Assembly (NCBI RefSeq): GCF_029360705.1
Contig: NZ_JARKMX010000001.1
Coordinates: forward strand, 992,001 to 1,056,000
Reading direction: 5' to 3'
Source of the DNA: Paraflavitalea pollutisoli
Lineage (GTDB): Bacteria > Bacteroidota > Bacteroidia > Chitinophagales > Chitinophagaceae
DNA: 64,000 nt
The translations under genes and the position numbers were made by a program. Below are positions 16,497-26,069 of the stretch, in pieces. Position 1 is the stretch's first letter. Every line of letters starts with the position of its first letter. Under the pieces are notes generated by a model. The model was not told where the DNA came from and made no database searches. It saw nothing but the letters and a program-made list of their open reading frames with translations.

Positions 16497-17030
16497 ATGA
16501 AGTTATTCATTTTTACGGCATTGCCTTTATTGATCCTGGCTTCCTGCAGTACGCCTAAAACTTATTTTACGCAGGCTGTGCGTACAAAGGTTGAGTCGAA
16601 CACCATACCCGTCACCAAGTTGCAATATTATGTAGACCGGGATGTGGAGTTACGCCGCGAAGTATCGTCGGGTACTACCCAGGTGAGCGCTGGTGTCGTC
16701 AAATTTGAGAACGGCAAATATGTCAACATCGTTACGTTGAGGAAAAACACACCGGGTGTTTGTACCCGGGTATATGAAGATAAAATGGACATATCCTTCG
16801 AAATGGGGGATGGCCGCTACCTGACCTTTGGCAAACTGAAACGCGACAGCCAGGCGCCTTATACCTTGTATGCCGACAGCTGGAACAGGAACCTGGGAGA
16901 GATCAGGTATGATGGAAAAACCTATTATATTCTGCCTGCTGGCGGTGAAGCCAGGCTGATGATCAAGAAAAATGCGTTGAACACCCTGAAGGTCGAAAAA
17001 CGCGAAATGAAAGGAAGGAAAGTCGAATAG
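16497..17030 (+). CDS. Hypothetical lipoprotein
   Basis: A 177-residue protein with a lipoprotein signal (LLILASCST, cysteine at residue 17). The mature part has beta-rich segments (LQYYVDRDVELRREV, VSAGVVKFENGKYVNIVTL, YLTFGKLKRD) and a lysine-rich end. No family recognised. It stands alone, followed by a strong terminator; probably a periplasmic or outer-membrane anchored protein of unknown role. Confidence 0.65.
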   Translation: MKLFIFTALPLLILASCSTPKTYFTQAVRTKVESNTIPVTKLQYYVDRDVELRREVSSGTTQVSAGVVKFENGKYVNIVTLRKNTPGVCTRVYEDKMDISFEMGDGRYLTFGKLKRDSQAPYTLYADSWNRNLGEIRYDGKTYYILPAGGEARLMIKKNALNTLKVEKREMKGRKVE

Positions 17031-17053
17031 ATATACTAATTAATACTTATTTG

Positions 17054-17090
17054 GCCGCTAATGGGGTTATTGCCTGTTAGCGGCTTTTTA
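17054..17090 (+). terminator. Rho-independent terminator
   Basis: GCCGCTAA (17054-17061) pairs perfectly with TTAGCGGC (17077-17084), followed by TTTTTA. It ends the lipoprotein transcript. Confidence 0.8.
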
Positions 17091-17172
17091 TTGTCCTTGT
17101 CTTTGGGTAATTTACCTCCGTCGTTTTCGTTAGTGATTTGGCAACACCCTAATCCAAACCCTAAAATCAATT

Positions 17173-18183
17173 ATGAGAATCATATTTGGTTGGAATCACT
17201 TTAAGATCAAAACGATTGATCCTTTCGCCGTCGGCTTGTCTCAGCAAGCGCAACCTGGCTACCAGATTGAAATACGCCAGCGCTACTTTCACCTCTTTTG
17301 GATACCCTGTTTCTCGCTCGGAAAAAAATGGGCCCTGCGTAAAGATGGTCAGCTGTATGAAATGCCCGAGCCTTACAAATTTGTATTACAGGAAAGAAAA
17401 GACCTGGCTGCTAAAACGCCCTGGTATACCTATGCCGGCCCCTTGTTGGCTGCCTCTATATGTTTGTATTTCTATGTCAACGGGAAGGTGGAAGACTACC
17501 GGGTCGATCAATATGAGGCCAGGCAGTTCAGTGCCGCGTATACCGACAATGCAGCGAAATTCAGTAAACCTTCCATTGACGATTATTATGTGCTGGACCC
17601 GGTAGATGGATACAGTGAGAAATTTGCCAAGGTGACCGGGCTCGACAAAAACAATATTCAGCTTTCTTACATCACCAACAGCGTGTATGCCTCCACGCCT
17701 TCGGATATCGCCGCCTTGTTTCTGAAACCAGATACAAAACTCGAGACGGTTACGGTGAGCCGGAACGATTCGGCACACCTGATCTGCAAAAACTATGCGG
17801 ATCGGTTGCAGTTTGACGGTATTACCCTGCCCGGCGAGAAAAGTAAATACCGGGTAGAGCGCATCGTGCGCCTCGATGGCCCCATCATCGACGAGGCAGG
17901 TTTTACGAGCTTCTCGCAGGAAGTCATTAAAACTGAATTGAAGAACACCGGACTGGAAGGCGAACTGGTAGCGGTAGAGAAAGTGGAGGGGGATGTGCAA
18001 TGGCAACCCCGTGGCGCAATGCCCATCGCTTTGTCATCAAATGACCGTTTTATGCTCGTAGGCTCGGGTAACTATCAAAAGCCTTACAAAGCGCGCCTCG
18101 AGTTCAAAACTGGTGAGGGGAAAAAGATCAATTACCTGATGAGTGGGCAAGGACATGAACAGCATATTCAACGCATCAACTAA
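17173..18183 (+). CDS. Hypothetical single-pass membrane protein
   Basis: A 336-residue protein. The N-terminal 80 residues (MRIIFGWNHFKIK, FWIPCFSLGKKW) resemble the start of zinc-ribbon-type cytoplasmic leader domains but lack paired cysteines. A single membrane segment follows (YAGPLLAASICLYFYV, about residues 87-103), then a 230-residue, mostly extracytoplasmic domain with VYASTPSDIAALF and beta-rich segments. No enzymatic motif is visible. It stands alone and converges with the SusD gene across a bidirectional terminator. Confidence 0.65.
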   Translation: MRIIFGWNHFKIKTIDPFAVGLSQQAQPGYQIEIRQRYFHLFWIPCFSLGKKWALRKDGQLYEMPEPYKFVLQERKDLAAKTPWYTYAGPLLAASICLYFYVNGKVEDYRVDQYEARQFSAAYTDNAAKFSKPSIDDYYVLDPVDGYSEKFAKVTGLDKNNIQLSYITNSVYASTPSDIAALFLKPDTKLETVTVSRNDSAHLICKNYADRLQFDGITLPGEKSKYRVERIVRLDGPIIDEAGFTSFSQEVIKTELKNTGLEGELVAVEKVEGDVQWQPRGAMPIALSSNDRFMLVGSGNYQKPYKARLEFKTGEGKKINYLMSGQGHEQHIQRIN

Positions 18184-18191
18184 TAGCATAA

Positions 18192-18218
18192 AAAAGGGAG
18201 GCACGAAGCCTCCCTTTT
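18192..18218. terminator. Bidirectional terminator
   Basis: AAAAGGGAGGC (18192-18202) and GCCTCCCTTTT (18208-18218) form a perfect 11-bp stem with a five-base loop, between the convergent genes ending at 18183 and 18242. Confidence 0.85.
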
Positions 18219-18241
18219 GCTCTTAAGTGCACTTCTACTTC

Positions 18242-19828
18242 CTATTGTACATCCCAGAATAGTTTATACCCCAGGTTGTCGTTGGCTTGAACTGCTTTAT
18301 AGTTGGCCGCATTGAACGTGATCTCCGTACCGGGATATACCCAGCGCATCGGCGGCTGCTTTTGCGCGTTGGCATTGTCGGTTTCAAAACTGAAGGTCGG
18401 TGCGTCCAGTCTTCTGATCTCTGCCCAGTTCTCATTGGGTTGCACCACGTTGAAGTGGATCCATTTCTGCCGGGCGATTAATTTCAGTTTATCGGCATTG
18501 GTCGTGGCATTGTTCCAGTTGACCGCTGTAGCATTGGTATAAGCATTGATCTCTGTGTCGTTGGTCGGTGTGAGCGCACCTGCCGTATTGTCCTGGCTCA
18601 GGGAGCGCAGCCAGTAGTAATACTCTATAGACTGTTTGATGCCCCGGTCGTAAGCCGTTTTGGCGGCTGTGTTGTTGTTGGCTTTCAGGTAGTACTCTGC
18701 CAATAGAAAACTGACCTCTGCTGCATTGATCATCATGCCGGGGAAATAATGGTTGCGGCTGATGGTAGAGCGGTTGTAAATGGACATCGTACCGCCGGCG
18801 ATCAACGTGTTTTGCACACCACGGTTAAGCGTGGGGTCCAGCCCATTGTAGGCCCCGGCAGCATTCGCACCTGGCTCAAACATAGCCCGCAGCCGCGGAT
18901 CCGCATTGGTTTTCATGTGGTCGATCATGACCTTGCCTGCTATATTCCCGTTCCAGTCTTCCAGACCTGTTTGGAACCCTTTGCCGTTGATATCTCCTGT
19001 GAGGTTGAATACGTCGATCCTGATGTTATCGGCATTGGCCGCAACGACGGGATACTTAACGGGATCACCAGCGATGGCAGCAATTTCTGCCGTGACCCTG
19101 GACTGAAAACTGGCCACACCAGATACGCGTGTCAGCATGCGCAGACGCAGGGAGTTGCAATAGCGCTTCCACGAAGGTATATCGCCACTGTTGATCATGT
19201 CCTGGGTTTGGAACTTCTTTTTCAATTCCTCCCGGATCGTAAGCGTGTTCAGCTCATCCGCAAATGCCTTCAGGTCATCCAGCATTTTTGTATAGATGGT
19301 GCTGGCGGCATCGTATTTAGCGAAAGCAGCGCTGTAGTTACCGCGGTTCTCGCTGATCTTGCCAGCTTCGGTGAATGGAATATCACCGTGCAGGTCGACC
19401 GCCTTTTGCGTCTGGTCATACAGGAATATGGTAGCGGTGACCATATAAATGCGTAGCTCTTTCTTTTCTATGTCGGTGAGCTTGTTGTAGATGTTTTCCA
19501 GCTCCCGGTACTGCGCCAGGGTGTAGAAGTAGTCATTCCACCGGTCGTTGATACTGGCTGCGCCCGGTACGTATTGGTTGTCGCCGTTTTCCCATCCCAC
19601 CGATTGCGTATAGTGTTGCAGCGTGGTACGGAGTATCACAAAATAATTCCAGTAGGTGGGCAGGTTGTACCGGTTGTACGAATAGATGAAACCGGCGTAT
19701 TGCTTATCCACCGTGGATGTTTGCACCTTGGAAGGATCGGAGTAACTATCGGCGAAGTCCGATTTTGTGCAGGCTGTGAACGTAAGCCCGGTCGCAGCCG
19801 CTATGAAAATCAGGAATATCTTTTTCAT
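18242..19828 (-). CDS. SusD/RagB-family outer membrane lipoprotein (SusD_2 type)
   Basis: A 528-residue protein with a lipoprotein signal (MKKIFLIFIAAATGLTFTAC). Helical TPR-like segments (AQYRELENIYNKLTDIEK, AEVSFLLAEYYLKANNNTAA) and the C-terminal IARQKWIHFNVVQPNENWAEIRRLD block match the SusD_2 branch of SusD-like proteins. These cap a TonB-dependent SusC transporter and capture its ligand at the cell surface. It follows the SusC gene by 35 bases. No glycosidase gene is attached, so the substrate (oligosaccharide, peptide or other) cannot be told. Confidence 0.9.
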   Translation of the reverse strand: MKKIFLIFIAAATGLTFTACTKSDFADSYSDPSKVQTSTVDKQYAGFIYSYNRYNLPTYWNYFVILRTTLQHYTQSVGWENGDNQYVPGAASINDRWNDYFYTLAQYRELENIYNKLTDIEKKELRIYMVTATIFLYDQTQKAVDLHGDIPFTEAGKISENRGNYSAAFAKYDAASTIYTKMLDDLKAFADELNTLTIREELKKKFQTQDMINSGDIPSWKRYCNSLRLRMLTRVSGVASFQSRVTAEIAAIAGDPVKYPVVAANADNIRIDVFNLTGDINGKGFQTGLEDWNGNIAGKVMIDHMKTNADPRLRAMFEPGANAAGAYNGLDPTLNRGVQNTLIAGGTMSIYNRSTISRNHYFPGMMINAAEVSFLLAEYYLKANNNTAAKTAYDRGIKQSIEYYYWLRSLSQDNTAGALTPTNDTEINAYTNATAVNWNNATTNADKLKLIARQKWIHFNVVQPNENWAEIRRLDAPTFSFETDNANAQKQPPMRWVYPGTEITFNAANYKAVQANDNLGYKLFWDVQ

Positions 19829-19863
19829 GTAATGATTTTTAATTGAATTACCGGAATGATTCA

Positions 19864-22800
19864 TTAGAGGCCAGCCCGCAGCATGACGCCGAAGGTTCTG
19901 GTAGACGGATTGGTGCCGGCGTTGGTCAATGACTGGAACCAGCGGGAACCGGCCACTGTTTGTTCAGCATCCAGGTCTTTCAACGTGCGGTAGATATAGA
20001 ACAGGTTGCGACCGAATACCGACAGCTGCACCCGTTTGAAACCAACCTTGCCAGATACCCGTGTGGGCAGCGTATACGACAGGGCTATTTCACGCATCTT
20101 GATGTAAGAGTTCTTCTTTACATACAGTTCGTAGCGGGAATAGCTGTACTGCGGGCCGCCCCAGTTATAAGTATTCCAGTAATAATAGGCCTGAGAGATA
20201 ACGTTGTTGTTGGCGTCGCCGTTGGCTGTTACACCAGGCATCAGCATACCGTCGTTAAACACTTTCTCTCCGGCGGGACCGGCGGCTGCGGTGGTTTGCA
20301 CACCCTTACCGGCTGCGTTGACATAGTAGCTGAGGCCACCGCTTTCCTTATCCATATACTTGAGACTCTCTTCCAGCAGACCACGGCTGATCATCCAGTT
20401 GATACCGGTAGGCATTACATAGCCACCAAAACGGAAGTCGGCGAGTACATCCAGCGAGAAGTTCTTGTAAGAGAAATTGCTGAAAATACCACCTACGACC
20501 TTCGGCATTGCGTTACCTACTTTTACCAGCTTGTCGTCGAGCTTGTACAAGCCATTGGGTTCAACGATCATTTCGCCCTTGCCGGTAGTGGCCACGGGGT
20601 GGATGTAGAAGTCGCCCATGGGCTGTCCTACTTTGGAGATCAGCTGGGCAGCATTACCGTCATAATCCTGGTGTACCAGTTGGTCGGAGCCATCTGCCAG
20701 CTTTTCCACGGTATTCTTGTTAAAGGCGAAGTTGATACCGGCATCCCAATTAAAGGTCTTCGAACGGATGGGGGCGCCGGTCAGTGCGATCTCCAAACCT
20801 TTATTGCGCAGGGTACCTACATTGGTCAGGATCGACGTGGCGCCTGTACTGCCGGGAATAGTGATGGGCAGGATCTGGTCGCGTATCTGACCGTTGTAGT
20901 AGGATACATCGATGCCCAACCGGTTGTTGAGGAACTTGGCTTCCAGGCCAAACTCCAGTTCGCGTTTCAACTCAGGACGGATAGCGTCGTTACCAAAATT
21001 GATGGGTAAGGTAGTATACAGTACAGCCTCTCCACCTGATTGCAGTACACCCAGGGTGTTTTGCGAGTAGGCGATATTGGCGGCATACATGTCGGGATAG
21101 TTGCCCACGGTGCCATACGAGCCGCGCAGTTTACCATAGCTGACAAAAGCAGGCAGCTTGAACGCTTCAGAAAAGACGAACCCTGAATTGACGGAATAGT
21201 AGGTGTTGCTGTTGTTGTCGGGGTGCATGGTGGAGATGCGTTCACGTCGAACGGTTCCTTCCAGGAACAGGTAGTTCTTATAATTACCGTTTAGGGTGCC
21301 GATGAAGGCGTCGCGTACCAGGCGGTTGCGGTAGTTCCATTGATCATTGGCGCCCGGTGTATTGACCGATGCCTTGATGTCGAACCAATTCTCTACGCTG
21401 AGGCCCGTGTTGGTTTCCCGTTGTACGGAGATGGCTTTGGTTTCCGTAGCGGTATAGCCACCCATAGCACTGAGTTCGATATCGGGGGTCACTTTTTTGG
21501 TGTAGGTCAGCAACACGTCACCATACAGAATGGTGTTTTGCGTGGTGCGGTTGGCATAGGACCCCGAATTGCCGAACACCAGCGGTACTTCTGTGGAGTT
21601 CCTGCTTTCTCCTCTTTCGGAGGTGAAGTCGGTGGCGAGGCGTCCGCGCAGTTTGAGTTCGTTCAGTATCTGCCAGTTGGCTGTTACACTACCGATCACC
21701 CGGTTGCTCCATTCGTCTTCATTGTATTCTTTCACACGCCATACATAATCGGCAATATCACCTTTGAAGCCAGGCAGGGTGATGTTTTCACTCGGGGTAA
21801 GACTTTGGTTGGTACCCGTCACAAATCGATAGCCACGGCTGGTCTTGTATTTGGCCAGGTACATATCGGCATTCTCAAACCTGCCCATCATACCGGTGAA
21901 GTTGTTGATCATGCGATCGATGGAGTAGGGGCGGTTTTTGGTGTGCTGGTTGATATAGTTGATCATGACGTCGGTCGAGAACTTCTTACTCAAGCGGAAT
22001 GAACTGTTGAGGTTGGCGATGTTCTTACTGTTCTCGGCACCGAGGCTTACCCCCTGGTTGTCCTGCCGGGTGAGGGAGAAGCGGATATTTGAATTCTCGG
22101 AGGCCTGCGTCATCGATACGCTGAGGTTGCTGTTGTTGGCGCTGCGGTAGAGTCCTTTGTAGTTGTCTTTTTGTGCCTCATACGGGCGTACGATGCCATC
22201 CCAGGCAACGGTAGGTTTGCCGTCGAAGAGGGGTCCGAAATTAATGGTAAAGCCACCCACACCCCTGGTTTCTTTCACGCCATCACCATCTAGGTCCTGG
22301 TATACGAAACCTGCATCATCCTGGCCGCCGTTGCTGACGTGCTTGGGGGCACCGGGACCGCGTACGTTCTGGTAGCGGGGCAGGTAGGCCACTTCATCGT
22401 GGCTGTAATTGGCCGAGATATCTACACTGAATCCTTTTTTGCCTTTACCGCTTTTGGTAGTAATGAGCAAAACGCCATTCACGGCTTCCGATCCGTAGAG
22501 GGCTGCGGCGGAAGCTCCTTTCAAGATGGTAACGTTTTCAATGTCTTCCGGGTTGATGTCCAGCAGGCCATTGCCCCGCAGGCGCTGATCGCCCCAGTAA
22601 TTGGTATTGTTGGCTTCACCATCGCGGATGGGAACACCATCCAGCACGATCAATGGCTGGTTTCTACCCGTGATGGAGTTGATACCGCGAATGGAAATAT
22701 TGACGGCGCTGGTAGCTCCGCCGGGTGTAGTACCGATGCGTACACCGGGTGCTTTACCATATAAGGCAGAGGCGAAGTTGGGGGAGCCGGCCTGTGTCAG

Positions 22801-23196
22801 TTGTTCAGCCTGAATGGTACTGACCGAGTAACCCAGGGCCTTTTGTTGACGTGAGATACCCAATGAAGTAACGACCACTTCCTGCATTTCTCCCTGCTTT
22901 TCCTGCAGGGTAATATTGTACCGGTCACCAGGGCCGGTGGTGATCTCGGTGGGGGCATGTCCTACGTAACTGACTTCCAGAACGGCGTTGGGACTTATGC
23001 GGATGCTGAATGATCCGCGTTCATTGGATAAAACGACATTGTTGGTTCCTTTTTCTTTAATGGCTGCGTTAGCGAGCGCAACCCCTTTGTTGTCCTGCAC
23101 CACACCGGTTACGGTCTTTTTCTCCTGTGCATACAATATTGTACCCACCAGGATCATGCAGAGCAATACAATGGATTTGCTGAATTGCATTCTCAT
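19864..23196 (-). CDS. SusC/RagA-family TonB-dependent outer membrane receptor
   Basis: A protein of 1110 residues: signal peptide to about residue 23, a carboxypeptidase-like regulatory domain (VTGVVQDNKGVALANA), the SusC junction (QEVVVTSLGISRQQKALGYSV), plug domain (NISIRGINSITGRNQPLIVLDGVPI, INPEDIENVTILKGASAAALYG) and a 22-strand barrel ending GVMLRAGL. It imports ligand across the outer membrane with the SusD partner downstream, powered by TonB-ExbBD. It lies 102 bases downstream of a ROK regulator on the same strand, so the three genes may be one operon. Confidence 0.93.
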   Translation of the reverse strand: MRMQFSKSIVLLCMILVGTILYAQEKKTVTGVVQDNKGVALANAAIKEKGTNNVVLSNERGSFSIRISPNAVLEVSYVGHAPTEITTGPGDRYNITLQEKQGEMQEVVVTSLGISRQQKALGYSVSTIQAEQLTQAGSPNFASALYGKAPGVRIGTTPGGATSAVNISIRGINSITGRNQPLIVLDGVPIRDGEANNTNYWGDQRLRGNGLLDINPEDIENVTILKGASAAALYGSEAVNGVLLITTKSGKGKKGFSVDISANYSHDEVAYLPRYQNVRGPGAPKHVSNGGQDDAGFVYQDLDGDGVKETRGVGGFTINFGPLFDGKPTVAWDGIVRPYEAQKDNYKGLYRSANNSNLSVSMTQASENSNIRFSLTRQDNQGVSLGAENSKNIANLNSSFRLSKKFSTDVMINYINQHTKNRPYSIDRMINNFTGMMGRFENADMYLAKYKTSRGYRFVTGTNQSLTPSENITLPGFKGDIADYVWRVKEYNEDEWSNRVIGSVTANWQILNELKLRGRLATDFTSERGESRNSTEVPLVFGNSGSYANRTTQNTILYGDVLLTYTKKVTPDIELSAMGGYTATETKAISVQRETNTGLSVENWFDIKASVNTPGANDQWNYRNRLVRDAFIGTLNGNYKNYLFLEGTVRRERISTMHPDNNSNTYYSVNSGFVFSEAFKLPAFVSYGKLRGSYGTVGNYPDMYAANIAYSQNTLGVLQSGGEAVLYTTLPINFGNDAIRPELKRELEFGLEAKFLNNRLGIDVSYYNGQIRDQILPITIPGSTGATSILTNVGTLRNKGLEIALTGAPIRSKTFNWDAGINFAFNKNTVEKLADGSDQLVHQDYDGNAAQLISKVGQPMGDFYIHPVATTGKGEMIVEPNGLYKLDDKLVKVGNAMPKVVGGIFSNFSYKNFSLDVLADFRFGGYVMPTGINWMISRGLLEESLKYMDKESGGLSYYVNAAGKGVQTTAAAGPAGEKVFNDGMLMPGVTANGDANNNVISQAYYYWNTYNWGGPQYSYSRYELYVKKNSYIKMREIALSYTLPTRVSGKVGFKRVQLSVFGRNLFYIYRTLKDLDAEQTVAGSRWFQSLTNAGTNPSTRTFGVMLRAGL

Positions 23197-23298
23197 CGTA
23201 GTTGTTTTGGATGTTAATAATGATTGTTACTGTGGAATGATAATTAGGTACTGCGGGTAGGATTTGTGTTTATAGGATGAGGTGTGCCGGTTTTTCTG

Positions 23299-24513
23299 TT
23301 ATGCTACTTTTTCCTGTTGTTTAAATAAGTGATCATGGTTGCTGCGTTCATAATGCTCCATGACCAGCGCAGCCGCCCCGGTGAGGCCAGCCTCCAGGCA
23401 TAGGCTGGACAGCACGACTTCTGTGTTTTCTGCGATCTTGGGAATACAATGTTCATTGATGGCTTGCTGAATAGGCGGTAGCCACACTTTGCCGGCGGCA
23501 GCGCCGCGGCCGCTTAATACGACCAACTCGGGATTCAACAAGTGGATCAGGATAGCAATGCCCCGGCCGATATTGTAACCTGCTTCGGCAAACAGGCCCA
23601 CGGCAAACTTATCGCCACGTATAGCCGCATCGATGATGGCCTGTACAGCCGGCCCCTGCTCTTCGAGCGTTACCTGTTGCAGCATGGAGATCTTACCCTG
23701 TTGTAGTCCTTTCGCAGCCTTCTCAGTAAGTGTCAACAGGGAGGCTTCGGTTTCCAGGCAGCCGCTTTTGCCGCAACTGCACATCTTGTTGTTGGTGAAT
23801 ACAGGGATATGGCTAAACTCGCCGGCAAAGCCATTATTACCCCTGAAAAGCTCCCCCTTCAGCACCAGGCCAAGGCCGATACCCCAACTGATGTTGATGA
23901 CCATCGCATTCTGGTGCCGCCGTGCCACGCCCAAACGCTGTTCCGCCAGGGCGATCAGGCTGGAGTCGTTATCGATCATAACCGGTATGCCCAATCCGGC
24001 TTCGAGGAAACCTACAATATTGCCTTCGCGGGCTGCTAAAAAGGAGTGATTGATGCCTTTGCGTACGTCTACAAATCCCGGCATGCCGATCCCGATGCCG
24101 GCTATCTTTTCCCGAACAATGCCCGACCCCTGAATAAAATGTTCGATGGCTAACTGTAATTCTTCCAGCCCGCGTGGGTTATTCGACAGTTTCAGAGGTA
24201 CCTCAATCGGCCCGAACGCATAGTGGTTGTGCATGTCCATCATGGCGATCCGGGTTACCAGTTGGTCCATGGCCACAGACACCACATACAGCAGGTCGCC
24301 GCGTAGTGAATACATCTGGGGCCGCCTGCCACCCGTGGAGGTGGCCAATCCCGTTTCCACGACGCTGCCTTCCCCGATGAGCTCATTCAGCATACGGGAG
24401 GTCATCGGGATACTGCGCTTTAGTAACAAACTCAGATCGGCGCAGGACAGCGATCCCTCGAAATAGAGGTGCTTGATCAGCCGCTTCCTATTGGTTGTTT
24501 GTTTGTCGGGCAT
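23299..24513 (-). CDS. ROK-family transcriptional regulator (NagC/XylR type), copy 1
   Basis: A 404-residue protein with an N-terminal winged helix-turn-helix (about residues 5-65, LIKHLYFEGSLSCADLSLLL) and a C-terminal ROK sugar-kinase-like domain (IGIGMPGFVDVRKGIN, IDNDSSLIALAEQRLG, zinc site CSCGKSGCLE). NagC/XylR-type ROK proteins repress sugar genes until a sugar or sugar phosphate binds. It lies upstream of the SusC/SusD pair on the same strand, and head-to-head with a close paralogue. Confidence 0.9.
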   Translation of the reverse strand: MPDKQTTNRKRLIKHLYFEGSLSCADLSLLLKRSIPMTSRMLNELIGEGSVVETGLATSTGGRRPQMYSLRGDLLYVVSVAMDQLVTRIAMMDMHNHYAFGPIEVPLKLSNNPRGLEELQLAIEHFIQGSGIVREKIAGIGIGMPGFVDVRKGINHSFLAAREGNIVGFLEAGLGIPVMIDNDSSLIALAEQRLGVARRHQNAMVINISWGIGLGLVLKGELFRGNNGFAGEFSHIPVFTNNKMCSCGKSGCLETEASLLTLTEKAAKGLQQGKISMLQQVTLEEQGPAVQAIIDAAIRGDKFAVGLFAEAGYNIGRGIAILIHLLNPELVVLSGRGAAAGKVWLPPIQQAINEHCIPKIAENTEVVLSSLCLEAGLTGAAALVMEHYERSNHDHLFKQQEKVA

Positions 24514-24565
24514 TTAGTAATGGTTTGCAGGAAGACTTCTGTAAAATTTACAGTAAGTTAATGAT

Positions 24566-24650
24566 ACTTCTTAAAAAATCATAAGAACTAGATAAGAAAT
24601 GTTAATATTTTATCAAAAGTGGGTGAAGATTGATGATAAGTTTAAGAAGT
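24566..24650. promoter_or_regulatory. Cluster of TAAGAANT boxes between the two ROK genes
   Basis: In the 325-base divergent region (24514-24838), TAAGAANT occurs at 24582-24589, 24593-24600 (11 bases apart) and 24643-24650, and inverted at 24566-24573; a further copy at 24833-24840 overlaps the GTG of the second ROK gene. Three of the copies share the longer TTTAAGAAGT. They are the natural candidates for ROK operators controlling both genes. The rest of the region is AT-rich with no gene. Confidence 0.5.
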
Positions 24651-24838
24651 TCCGTCAAAATAACCTTGCGATTAGAAATCTTTGAAGCATTCACTTGCTA
24701 AAACCTTTGAGCTGGTGAAACATTATCAAGATTTAACCGTCTAAGCTTTATGCAGGGGTAACGCTTAGTTATTACCTTGCGTAGGAAACCTGCCCGCCAT
24801 TGTGAATATGCCCCATCATTCTATTAAAATTTTAAGAA

Positions 24839-26050
24839 GTGTCCGAGAAACAGGCCCTCTACAGAAAATCACTGATCAAGCATCTTTACTTTAATGGTAA
24901 GTTGTCGTGCGCCGAATTGAGCGTATTGACGGATAAGAGCCTGCCCCACACGGCCAGGGCGCTGAGTGATTTGCTGGAGGAGGGGGTGATCGTAGAATCC
25001 GGACTGGCGCACTCTACGGGTGGTCGTCGGCCGCAGGTATATTCGGCCCGCCCGGACATACTATATGTAGTATCGGTGGCCATGGATCAATTTATTACCC
25101 ATATCTCCATATTGGATATGGCGAATCAGTTGGTGGGGAAAGCGCAACGGGTAGAGTTGTCATTGCTGACCGATCCGCAGGCGTTACACGAACTGGGACG
25201 CATACTCAGCCAGTTCATTGCCCATTCTGGCCTACCACGCGAAAAATTTGCGGGCATTGGTATTGGTATGCCTGGGTTTGTGGATGGCAGAAAGGGGATC
25301 AACTATTCCTTCTTCAATGGCAATGGCGGTAACATCATCGATTATATTGAATCGGAGACAGGCCTTCCGGTGCTCATCGACAACGACTCGAGCCTTATTG
25401 CCCTGGCCGAGTGGAAGCTGGGTATTGCGCAAAACCGGCAAAACGCCATGGTGGTCAATATCGGGTGGGGGATTGGACTGGGTATGATCCTTAATGGAAG
25501 TTTATTCAGGGGGCAAAACGGTTTTGCCGGCGAGTTCAGTCATATACCACTGTTCACCAACAATAAGATCTGCAATTGCGGTAAGACCGGTTGCCTGGAA
25601 ACGGAGACCTCCTTGCAGGTCATTGCCGCAAAAGCGATACAGGGCTTACAATCTGGCCGCACCAGTGCGATGAAAGGGCTGGATACCGCACACCTGGAAG
25701 AAACAAGCCGTATCGTGATGGAAGCTGCCGTCACTGGCGATAAATATGCCATCGAATTGATCTCCGATGCGGCCTATCATATTGGGCGGGGTATTGCCAT
25801 TCTCGTTCATATTTTGAATCCCGGACTGGTAGTGCTGAGTGGCAGGGGATCACTGGCCGGCCGTTTGTGGCTGGCGCCAGTACAACAGGCCATCAATGAA
25901 CATTGCATTCCCAAGATCGCAGAACAGATAGAATTGATGATCTCCCCACTGGGCTTCAATGCCGAGCGGTTGGGGGCTGCTGCCCTCATCATGGAGCATT
26001 TCGACGAACTGCCCATGCACCGCAAAAAGACCGATCTGTTGCTGGTATAA
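24839..26050 (+). CDS. ROK-family transcriptional regulator (NagC/XylR type), copy 2
   Basis: A 403-residue paralogue of the protein at 23299-24513, similar throughout (helix-turn-helix LIKHLYFNGKLSCAELSVL, IGIGMPGFVDGRKGIN, IDNDSSLIALAEWKLG, CNCGKTGCLE). It starts at a GTG; the nearest upstream ATG at 24808 is out of frame. The start codon sits inside a TTTAAGAAGT box, which suggests autoregulation or control by its paralogue. It converges with the GntR regulator. The two copies probably arose by inverted duplication. Confidence 0.88.
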   Translation: MSEKQALYRKSLIKHLYFNGKLSCAELSVLTDKSLPHTARALSDLLEEGVIVESGLAHSTGGRRPQVYSARPDILYVVSVAMDQFITHISILDMANQLVGKAQRVELSLLTDPQALHELGRILSQFIAHSGLPREKFAGIGIGMPGFVDGRKGINYSFFNGNGGNIIDYIESETGLPVLIDNDSSLIALAEWKLGIAQNRQNAMVVNIGWGIGLGMILNGSLFRGQNGFAGEFSHIPLFTNNKICNCGKTGCLETETSLQVIAAKAIQGLQSGRTSAMKGLDTAHLEETSRIVMEAAVTGDKYAIELISDAAYHIGRGIAILVHILNPGLVVLSGRGSLAGRLWLAPVQQAINEHCIPKIAEQIELMISPLGFNAERLGAAALIMEHFDELPMHRKKTDLLLV

Positions 26051-26069
26051 GCGCCAGACTGCTGGTTGG

